This document shows positions 52,503-59,087 of a stretch of 64,000 nucleotides of DNA, in pieces. This stretch comes from Hungatella hathewayi WAL-18680. GTDB lineage: Bacteria > Bacillota > Clostridia > Lachnospirales > Lachnospiraceae. The position numbers and the translations under genes are program-made. The notes beneath the pieces are model-generated. The model ran no database searches and had not been told where the DNA came from. It saw only the letters and a list, made by a program, of their open reading frames with translations. The DNA lies in the NCBI RefSeq assembly GCF_000235505.1, contig NZ_JH379029.1, forward strand, positions 199,798 through 263,797, written 5' to 3'. The number at the start of each line of letters is the position of its first letter. The first letter of the stretch is position 1.

Positions 52503-53420
52503 ATGGGAAAAACAGATATACATCTTCATCTTGGTCTTGTGACCAGCGAACACCGTATGAGAGGATTTGCCGATGGCCAGCAGAGTTACTCCTCGGGCAT
52601 CACACCTCAGCCGGCCATCATGAAGTCCAGCAGCTCCGTGGACATGCTTCCCCACCTGAAAGAGCTTGGTATCAGCAGAGGTATCATCCTGTCCATGGGG
52701 GAGGCGGATGCCCCCTTCTATCAAAATGATACCGCCCGCCAGGCCGCCGAAGCCGTCCCCGGTGTGTTCGCCTGGATGTGCAATCTGGACGAGAGGGACA
52801 TCGACACCGTGGAGGAGCGGCTGCGCAATTATAAGCAGGCGGGAGCTGTCGGCATCGGAGAATTTGCCGTCAACAAGTGGATTGGAACCCCGTTCATCGA
52901 GGCGGTGTTCACCGCGGCGGAAAAACTGCACCTGCCGATTCTTTTTCACATGAGCCCGGAGGAAGGCTTCAACTACGGCATCGCGGACAAACCGGGACTC
53001 CCCCTCCTGGAGGAAGCCCTGAAACGCCACCCGGATTTGGTTTTAGTGGGCCACAGCCAGCCCTTCTGGCACGAGATATCCGGAGATGCGTCCGCCGACA
53101 AGGTAGCCCGCAACACCTGGGGCGAAGGCCCCGTCACTCCCGGCGGCCGCCTCGTGGAACTCTTAGAGCGCTATCCCAACCTCTACGGCGATTTGTCAGC
53201 CAACAGCGGCGGCGGCGCAGTTATGAGAGATGAACCGTTCGGCCTCTCCTTCCTCGAGAAGTTCCAGGACAAACTGATGTTCGGAACCGATATGGGAAAT
53301 ACGGAAACCACCTTCCCGCTGGGCGCCTGGCTGGATGAGAAATTGGCGGAAGGGAAACTTTCTAAAGAAGTGTATGAGAAAATCTGTGTGAAAAACGCGG
53401 AGAGAGTGTTTGGATTATAA
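52503..53420 (+). CDS. Amidohydrolase-2 family metal-dependent hydrolase
   Basis: TIM-barrel metallohydrolase of about 305 residues. The N-terminal DIHLHLG gives the HxH metal pair (His7, His9). Later candidate ligands are His in ILFHMSPEEG, His in LVGHSQPFWHE and Asp in FGTDMGNTE. The family includes lactonases of sugar-acid pathways, decarboxylases and amide hydrolases. As the last gene after a complete sugar importer and behind an AraC-type regulator, a lactonase or similar early catabolic role is plausible but not proven. ATG 52503 is preferred to the TTG at 52497; AGGAAAGGG lies nine bases upstream. Confidence 0.85.
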   Translation: MGKTDIHLHLGLVTSEHRMRGFADGQQSYSSGITPQPAIMKSSSSVDMLPHLKELGISRGIILSMGEADAPFYQNDTARQAAEAVPGVFAWMCNLDERDIDTVEERLRNYKQAGAVGIGEFAVNKWIGTPFIEAVFTAAEKLHLPILFHMSPEEGFNYGIADKPGLPLLEEALKRHPDLVLVGHSQPFWHEISGDASADKVARNTWGEGPVTPGGRLVELLERYPNLYGDLSANSGGGAVMRDEPFGLSFLEKFQDKLMFGTDMGNTETTFPLGAWLDEKLAEGKLSKEVYEKICVKNAERVFGL

Positions 53421-53503
53421 GAGAAAAGCGGCCGGTAATTTATAAATATCCAATGATATTTCAGTAGCATTTTATAACACCTTGGGTTATGATTAGATAA
53501 TAT

Positions 53504-54271
53504 ATGAAACTAATCAAGGAACAGGTGATAGAAATGGTTAACAGCAAAGCAAAAGAATTATTCTCCGGCTGGGAGGAGGCCATGATATGGTCCTGTCTTC
53601 AGGGACATATGGGTACTTTAATTTTAGCTGATGAAGAAGAGCCAAAATCGGCCGGAATTATCCATGGAGATTTCTGTTTCTTTGCCGGACAGCCATGTGA
53701 TGACATCCTGAAACCAATCCATGGTACTAAGCTCCTCGTCCCAAGAGATGACGCTTGGGCACAGCAGATAGAATACTTCTTCGGAAATGCAGTTGAAAAG
53801 ATACAGCGTTACGCAATCAAAAAAGAAGGCGATGTGTTCGACAGAGACCGGCTGAACGCTTATGTATCCGCCCTGGACAGTCGTTATGAGCTCCGGATGA
53901 TTGACAGCATGATATTTGAAATGGCTGGCAAAGAGGAATGGTCCGTGGATTTGTGTTCTCAGTTTGCAAATTATGCGGATTATCAAAGGCAGGCATTGGG
54001 CGTGGCAATTCTATATCAGGGCGAGCTGGTGGCGGGCGCTTCCCCTTATTCCGTGTATGATGGCGGAATCGAAATCGAAATTGACACCAAACCGGAATAT
54101 AGACAACAGGGTCTGGCGACGGTGTGCGGCGCCAAACTGATACTGGAATGTCTGGAACGGAATCTCTATCCCAGCTGGGATGCCCATGACCTGCGTTCCG
54201 TTGCTCTAGCTGAAAAATTGGGGTATCATATGTCTCATCCCTACACTACTTATGTTTTAAATGAACAATAA
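53504..54271 (+). CDS. GNAT-family acetyltransferase
   Basis: Acetyl-CoA-dependent N-acetyltransferase of the GNAT superfamily, 255 residues. The C-terminal half contains the acetyl-CoA-binding loop EYRQQGLATVCGAKLILECL, preceded by GGIEIEIDTKPEY, and the end ALAEKLGYHMSHPYTTYVL resembles other family members. The N-terminal half is less conserved and includes GWEEAMIWSCLQGHMG. ATG 53504 has a poor ribosome site; ATG 53534, ten codons later, follows AGGTGATAG and may be the true start. It stands alone between two transcription units and ends in a strong terminator. The acceptor substrate is unknown. Confidence 0.85.
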   Translation: MKLIKEQVIEMVNSKAKELFSGWEEAMIWSCLQGHMGTLILADEEEPKSAGIIHGDFCFFAGQPCDDILKPIHGTKLLVPRDDAWAQQIEYFFGNAVEKIQRYAIKKEGDVFDRDRLNAYVSALDSRYELRMIDSMIFEMAGKEEWSVDLCSQFANYADYQRQALGVAILYQGELVAGASPYSVYDGGIEIEIDTKPEYRQQGLATVCGAKLILECLERNLYPSWDAHDLRSVALAEKLGYHMSHPYTTYVLNEQ

Positions 54272-54281
54272 TCACCGAAAT

Positions 54282-54328
54282 CAGGCGCCCGAACGGTTTT
54301 ATCCATCCGGGCGCCTGGTTCTGTCTTT
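54282..54328 (+). terminator. Terminator after the GNAT gene
   Basis: CAGGCGCCCG (54282-54291) and CGGGCGCCTG (54308-54317) form a perfect 10-base stem followed by TTCTGTCTTTT. Confidence 0.85.
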
Positions 54329-54361
54329 TATATGTATTCCGTTATCATTTCAACATTACCC

Positions 54362-54922
54362 CTACACATACCACAACTGCTCCTTCGTGGTGGAGACCGC
54401 GTCCACACCGGCGTCAAAGGCTGCCATGATGTCTTTTTTATCGGACAGCAGGCCGCCGGCTACCAGCGGGATGTCGGTGACCTGGCGGATTGTGTGGAGG
54501 ACGCCGGGCATGACGCCGGGCATCAGTTCCATGAAATCCGGCCTGAAACTTTCCAGCTGTTTTTTCATGTTGTCCAGGGCCATGGAATCGATCAGGAAGG
54601 TGCGCTGGCCTCCTATGAGACCCAGTTCGATGGCGTGGCGGACCAGCATGGGTTTGGTGCTGATGATGCCGTCGGCACTGGTGTTCTCCCTGATAAAATC
54701 AATCACAACTTCCTTCGAACTGAATCCGGCTATCAAATCCACGTGGACGATGGCAAGTTTCCCATGGTCCTTAATTCTGTCCACGATTTTCTGAATGTTC
54801 AATATGGTGCCATACAGGATAAATACCACCGTACTGTCGGTTTCCATGGCGTGATTCAGTCCCTCTTCGTTCTTGACTGCGGTAATAATCGGTGATATTT
54901 CAAATAGTTCTCTGATGTTCAA
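54362..54922 (-). CDS. glpP: Glycerol-3-phosphate-responsive antiterminator
   Basis: RNA-binding antiterminator of the GlpP family, 186 residues, which in B. subtilis binds leader RNA when glycerol-3-phosphate is present. It matches the family from start to end: ELFEISPIITAVKNEEGLN, VHVDLIAGFSSKEVVIDFI, IISTKPMLVRHAIELGLIGG and FMELMPGVMPGVLHTI. The start codon is TTG at 54922, directly behind GGGGGGAG; there is no suitable ATG. It is the last gene after the glp oxidoreductase genes, whose leader carries a terminator-like structure, making that leader its likely target. Confidence 0.95.
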   Translation of the reverse strand: MNIRELFEISPIITAVKNEEGLNHAMETDSTVVFILYGTILNIQKIVDRIKDHGKLAIVHVDLIAGFSSKEVVIDFIRENTSADGIISTKPMLVRHAIELGLIGGQRTFLIDSMALDNMKKQLESFRPDFMELMPGVMPGVLHTIRQVTDIPLVAGGLLSDKKDIMAAFDAGVDAVSTTKEQLWYV

Positions 54923-55002
54923 GCGGCTCCCCCCATCGTGCGGTATCTATTCTAACTGGCTTTATCATACAACATTGGAATCTATTTGTCATCCTGATTC
55001 TT

Positions 55003-55392
55003 CTATTGGCGGCCGTTCACAGCAGTCGTTTCTCCCTGCTCCACCTGCTTCGTCGCCACGATTGCCACGCCAGTCCCGGCGCAGTTGTCGATGAGAATGT
55101 CGCCGATGTGAACCGGAGCGCTGACTCTGGCGCGGCGGATTTCCTTCATGACATCCATGATTTTCCCCTTCGGGATATCCTGGGCTGTCTTGACCGATAC
55201 CATGGCAATCTCGCCGCCGTCCACGTGAATGCTGGAAGTCACCGTTCTGGACGGGTTCAAAATTTCCTTGACCGCATAATCCTCCCCCCGCTTGCAGGTA
55301 TTTCCCTTGACGGAAATGTTCTGGCCATCAACGCTGGCCGTCAGCGGGCAGCCTAAGGGGCAGCCGATGCAGATTAATTCTCTTGTCTCCAT
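55003..55392 (-). CDS. DUF1667 protein of the glp operon
   Basis: Small cysteine-containing protein of 129 residues in the DUF1667 family, almost always found with GlpA-like dehydrogenase and FAD oxidoreductase genes in clostridia. The N-terminus ELICIGCPLGCPLTASVDGQ with a later NTCKRGEDYAVKEILNPSR gives the family cysteine set C-x2-C-x3-C...C, likely an iron-sulfur or zinc site. GGAGGTGG precedes the ATG, which is one base after the stop of the oxidoreductase gene. It is presumably the third subunit of an anaerobic glycerol-3-phosphate dehydrogenase complex. Confidence 0.9.
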   Translation of the reverse strand: METRELICIGCPLGCPLTASVDGQNISVKGNTCKRGEDYAVKEILNPSRTVTSSIHVDGGEIAMVSVKTAQDIPKGKIMDVMKEIRRARVSAPVHIGDILIDNCAGTGVAIVATKQVEQGETTAVNGRQ

Positions 55393-55393
55393 G

Positions 55394-56734
55394 TCATTCC
55401 ACCTCCGTCCTGATCACAATCTTCTCTAAATCCGGGTAGTCCGCAAAGCTCTCTTTTTTCAGAATAATCTGCTCCATCTCGCCGGGAGCCAGAACCTTCT
55501 TTTTCTTCTTTGATATCACAGTTCCGTCATACAGGACGGTGATATAGCGGTCCTTGTAGACATCCGCCACGCGGAACCGGACGGTCACTTTGTCGCTCAT
55601 CCGCTCTACATCGATTGTCTGGGGAACGGTGTAGCGGACGCCGTTTTCCGCCTGGATGGGTACCGGGTGACCGGAACTGCTGGTGACGGCGTTATGGGCG
55701 GTAGCAGCGCTAGGAGTTCCGTTACCTGAGAGGCCGTCATTGGCAGCATCATCACCGGCGGCAGACCGGGTTACATAGGCAGCCGCATTGGCGCCGGCCA
55801 GGGCTGCTTCCTCCGATACGTAATCCACCAAATCATGAACATGAAGCACGTTGCCGCAGGCGTAAATGCCTTCCGCCCCAGTCTCCAGCCTGTCATTGAC
55901 ATTGGGACCGGAGGTGACCGGGTTCATGGAGGCGCCGGTAGCTTTTGTCAGTTCATTTTCCGGAATCAGGCCGACGGACAGCAGCAGCGTGTCACAGCTG
56001 TAATGCTCCTCCGTCCCCGGAATCGGCTTCCGGTTTTCATCCACCTTCGCAAGCGTAATGCCTGTAACCCGTTCCTTTCCCTGAATATCTATCACGGTAT
56101 GACTCAGCTTCAGCGGAATTCCGTAATCGTCCAGACACTGCACAATATTCCGCTTCAAACCGCCGGAGTAAGGCATCAGTTCCGCAACCACCTTGACTTT
56201 GGCGCCTTCCAGCGTCATCCTTCTGGCCATAATCAGTCCGATATCGCCGGAACCGAGAATCACCACTTCCTTCCCCACGCTGAATCCCTCGATATTCATC
56301 AGCCGCTGGGCGGTTCCCGCGGAGTAAATGCCGGCCGGCCGGTATCCCGGGATATTAAGCGCGCCTCTCGGACGCTCCCGGCATCCCATGGCCAGGATAA
56401 CGGCCTTCGCCTTGATGGTCACAAGACCATCCTCCCGGTTGATGTATGTAATCTCCTTTTCCTGATTGATTTCAATCACAATGGTATTCAACTTGCAGGG
56501 AATTCCCGCCTCTTTTACCATGTCAATATAGCGGGCCGCATACTCCGGTCCGGTCAGCTCTTCCTTAAACGTGTGAAGTCCAAACCCGTTATGAATACAC
56601 TGGTTTAAGATTCCGCCCAGCACGCCGTCGCGCTCCAGAATCAGAATATCCTCCACACCTGCTTTTCTGGCAGACACGGCTGCCGCCAGCCCGGCGGGGC
56701 CTCCGCCTATAATTACAATATCATGATGTGTCAT
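55394..56734 (-). CDS. FAD/NAD(P)-dependent oxidoreductase of the glp operon (GlpB-like role)
   Basis: Pyridine-nucleotide-disulfide-type oxidoreductase of 446 residues. The FAD Rossmann motif VIIGGGPAGLAAAVSARKAG is at the N-terminus, followed by the conserved GGILNQCIHNGFGLHTF, and the second dinucleotide motif VVILGSGDIGLIMARRM lies near residue 160. The C-terminal end binds FAD through GIYACGNVLHVHDL. An Ala/Ser/Gly-rich segment of about 45 residues (near 330-370) interrupts the family pattern. The ATG overlaps the stop of the GlpA-like gene (ATGA). It is likely the electron-transfer subunit of an anaerobic glycerol-3-phosphate dehydrogenase. Confidence 0.9.
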   Translation of the reverse strand: MTHHDIVIIGGGPAGLAAAVSARKAGVEDILILERDGVLGGILNQCIHNGFGLHTFKEELTGPEYAARYIDMVKEAGIPCKLNTIVIEINQEKEITYINREDGLVTIKAKAVILAMGCRERPRGALNIPGYRPAGIYSAGTAQRLMNIEGFSVGKEVVILGSGDIGLIMARRMTLEGAKVKVVAELMPYSGGLKRNIVQCLDDYGIPLKLSHTVIDIQGKERVTGITLAKVDENRKPIPGTEEHYSCDTLLLSVGLIPENELTKATGASMNPVTSGPNVNDRLETGAEGIYACGNVLHVHDLVDYVSEEAALAGANAAAYVTRSAAGDDAANDGLSGNGTPSAATAHNAVTSSSGHPVPIQAENGVRYTVPQTIDVERMSDKVTVRFRVADVYKDRYITVLYDGTVISKKKKKVLAPGEMEQIILKKESFADYPDLEKIVIRTEVE

Positions 56735-58197
56735 CGCTTTTCCCCTCCGTTTATTCCTGTCAGCATCTGGGAACCAGGTGCATTTTTACAAATGTCCTCC
56801 ATACTGATGTGAAGCTCTCTGGCCAGAATCTCCATAGTCCTCGGCGTGCAGAAGCCTGCCTGGCACCGTCCCATGCCCTGGCGCACCCGGCGCTTAATCC
56901 CGTCCAGAGATGTTGCTCCCAGGGGACGACGGATGGCGTCTATGATTTCGCCCTCGCTGACATTTTCACAGCGGCATATGATGGTTCCGTAGTCCGGGCG
57001 CTCCTTGATGAGTCTGGCCCGCTCTTCTTTCTCCATGGAATCCAGATGGGGGATTCCTTTGCGGCACGCTATAAACTGCTCTTTTTTCCCGGCGGCCGCC
57101 GCATCCGCAATCAGCTCAGCCAGATAGACTCCGATGGCCGGGGCGCAGGAGAGTCCCGGAGATTCGATTCCGGCTGCGTCGTAAAAGCCTTCCGCTCCCT
57201 CCGCCTCGCCAATCACAAAGTCGTCTCCGTCCTCATGTGCCCTTAAACCGGCAAAGGAGGTGATGACCTGGCGGTAGGGAATGTTTTTCACACTCCAGGC
57301 AGATTTGCTGATGACTTCCGCCAGTCCCTCCGCGGTTGTCGCCACATTTTCCCTGTCCTCTATATCTGTGGCGGTGGGGCCGATTAACAGGTTCCCGTGC
57401 ACGGTCGGGGTCACTAACACACCTTTTCCGTAAATGCCGGGAAGCTGGAATATGGTGGAAGTGACATGGCCGCCGGCCTCTTTGTCCAGCAGACAGTAAT
57501 CACCTTTTCTCGGCGTGATGTGGATGGGGCGGCTGCTGACCATGTTGTGGAAGGTGTCAGCGTAGACGCCGGCGGCATTTACCACATAATGAGCAGTTAT
57601 TGCTTTCGTTGTCCCTTCATGCCTGATTGTCAAACCATATCCGCCAGACTCCATTTTCTCAATACGCTCCACTTCCGTGAGCAGGCGGAATTCCACTCCG
57701 TTCTCATATGCATTTTCCGCCAGAGCGATGGTCAGACCGAAGGGGCAGACAATTCCGCCGCTGGGGGCATAGATAGCCGCTGTCACCTCATCGGTCAGGT
57801 TCGGCTCCATACTCCTGGCTTCATCCCCGGTGATAAGCCGGATACCCGGAACTCCATTGGCCACGCCCCGCTCGTAAAGCTCTTTCAGCTTCGGCTCCTC
57901 CTCCCTGGCAAAGCACAGCACCAGCGAGCCATTTCTCTTAAATGAAAAATCCAAATCCTTCGACAACTGTTCCATCATGGCGTTTCCAGCCACATTGAAC
58001 TCCGCCTTTCTCGTCCCCGGGATAGCATCATACCCGGCGTGAACGATGGCGCTGTTGGCCTTGGACGTCCCACTGCACACGTCCTCCCCCCGCTCCATCA
58101 CACATACCCGAAGCTCATATCTGGACAATTCTCTCGCCACCGCACAGCCCGTCACTCCGCCGCCGATGACAGCCACATCATACTCCCACTGACTCAT
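56731..58197 (-). CDS. glpA: Glycerol-3-phosphate dehydrogenase, GlpA-like with BFD-like domain
   Basis: FAD-dependent glycerol-3-phosphate dehydrogenase of 488 residues. The N-terminal FAD motif is VAVIGGGVTGCAVARELSRY, followed by the DAO-fold core (NSAIVHAGYDAIPGTRKAEF and AAGVYADTFHNM). The C-terminal 90 residues or so form a BFD-like [2Fe-2S] domain with ICRCENVSEGEI and CQAGFCTPR supplying the cysteines. ATG 58197 is chosen behind GAGAAAGGG; the frame opens at 58266 in the leader. It is the first gene of the glp operon, oxidising glycerol-3-phosphate to dihydroxyacetone phosphate. The glycerophosphodiesterase at 21-23 kb could supply substrate. Confidence 0.93.
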   Translation of the reverse strand: MSQWEYDVAVIGGGVTGCAVARELSRYELRVCVMERGEDVCSGTSKANSAIVHAGYDAIPGTRKAEFNVAGNAMMEQLSKDLDFSFKRNGSLVLCFAREEEPKLKELYERGVANGVPGIRLITGDEARSMEPNLTDEVTAAIYAPSGGIVCPFGLTIALAENAYENGVEFRLLTEVERIEKMESGGYGLTIRHEGTTKAITAHYVVNAAGVYADTFHNMVSSRPIHITPRKGDYCLLDKEAGGHVTSTIFQLPGIYGKGVLVTPTVHGNLLIGPTATDIEDRENVATTAEGLAEVISKSAWSVKNIPYRQVITSFAGLRAHEDGDDFVIGEAEGAEGFYDAAGIESPGLSCAPAIGVYLAELIADAAAAGKKEQFIACRKGIPHLDSMEKEERARLIKERPDYGTIICRCENVSEGEIIDAIRRPLGATSLDGIKRRVRQGMGRCQAGFCTPRTMEILARELHISMEDICKNAPGSQMLTGINGGEKR

Positions 58198-58245
58198 ATC
58201 CCATTCCCTTTCTCCGGTTATCGACCGATTGCAATACCTACACAC

Positions 58246-58301
58246 AAAAAAGAGCAAGGAAAACACACAGGGGACGTCCCCGTATGGTTCACCTTACTCT
58301 C
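58246..58301 (-). promoter_or_regulatory. Leader terminator, candidate GlpP antitermination target
   Basis: In the leader of the glp operon (minus strand) AGAGTAAGG (58301-58293) pairs with CCTTGCTCT (58259-58251) in a nine-base stem with one G-U pair, followed by a T-run (58251-58246). The loop of 33 bases contains the perfect palindrome GGGGACGTCCCC (58271-58282). This is a rho-independent terminator with an inner hairpin, placed between promoter and glpA, as expected for GlpP control. Confidence 0.72.
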
Positions 58302-58342
58302 TCATCTCATAGGCTGAATATTCTATTCGTATTCTTAAACCC

Positions 58343-58372
58343 ATGCTATCACATTCAGTGGCCGGTTGTCAA
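58343..58372 (-). promoter_or_regulatory. Promoter of the glp operon
   Basis: On the minus strand, perfect -35 TTGACA (58367-58372), an 18-base spacer and -10 TAGCAT (58343-58348) preceded by TGA, as in extended -10 promoters. Transcription should start near 58336, giving a leader of about 140 bases. Confidence 0.75.
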
Positions 58373-58390
58373 GAGTACTTTCACACTAAA

Positions 58391-58954
58391 TCACCTTCCT
58401 GATTTCGCCTCGCTCTCAGGAAAGATAATCTTATAAATCGGAAAGTAAATCACCATCTGCACTCCGCCGTTGATAACCGTAATCAATATATTATAGACGG
58501 CCGGAGAAAAATACTGCTTGCAAAATGGCACATACAGCCCCATCAGGAAACTGCAGGCCACCGTAATCAGCACAAACGCCACCGCGTACCACGCCATCTG
58601 ATAATACACATTTCCCCTGGAGCGGAACGTGATATTCCTCTGCATGGGAAAATTGATGCACTGTGCCAGAAACAGGGTAATCGCAAAGGCGGCAAAATAC
58701 CCCATACCGCCTGTCGCATCCCCGGTAACGGGGTAGTTAAACACATATGTGTCCACCGGTCCCAGCGCCAGATGAATCAGCTGGCAGGGGATATCGCACC
58801 AGTCCGTAAACCGGTAGAAAACACCCGGCAGGAACGTCAGCACCAGGTACTGGAACACCGTCACCAGCATGGAAAAGGCGTAGAATTTTATGAATTGTGC
58901 AATTAGTTTATGTTTCGGTGCAAATTTAAGCCACCAGTCTTTGATTCCCTGCAT
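58391..58954 (-). CDS. GtrA-like membrane protein
   Basis: Small integral membrane protein of about 187 residues with four hydrophobic segments, matching the GtrA family, whose members help flip undecaprenyl-linked sugars in cell-surface polysaccharide assembly. Visible features are QFIKFYAFSMLVTVFQYLVL, the mid-protein AAFAITLFLAQCINFPMQRN with the conserved ITFRS, and a last helix ending IYFPIYKIIFPE. ATG 58954 has GGAG six bases before it and is preferred over ATG 58966. Unlike typical 130-residue GtrA proteins it has an extra 40-residue loop between helices one and two. No glycosyltransferase gene adjoins it, so its role is uncertain. Confidence 0.85.
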   Translation of the reverse strand: MQGIKDWWLKFAPKHKLIAQFIKFYAFSMLVTVFQYLVLTFLPGVFYRFTDWCDIPCQLIHLALGPVDTYVFNYPVTGDATGGMGYFAAFAITLFLAQCINFPMQRNITFRSRGNVYYQMAWYAVAFVLITVACSFLMGLYVPFCKQYFSPAVYNILITVINGGVQMVIYFPIYKIIFPESEAKSGR

Positions 58955-59087
58955 GTCAAACTCCATTTCTATGTAAATATCCTGTAATTTCGCTGTTCAA
59001 TTCTATCTTGCTGACCTATTACCCTTTTCTTTCTATTACTCTGCTCCACTGCTCTTCCTGTCCTGCTATCAGGCGATGCCGCCTGCT

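Noticed and set aside
58271-58282. GGGGACGTCCCC as a protein-binding operator
   Set aside because: A DNA operator remains possible, but the palindrome lies in the loop of a terminator stem downstream of the start point, so an RNA role fits better.
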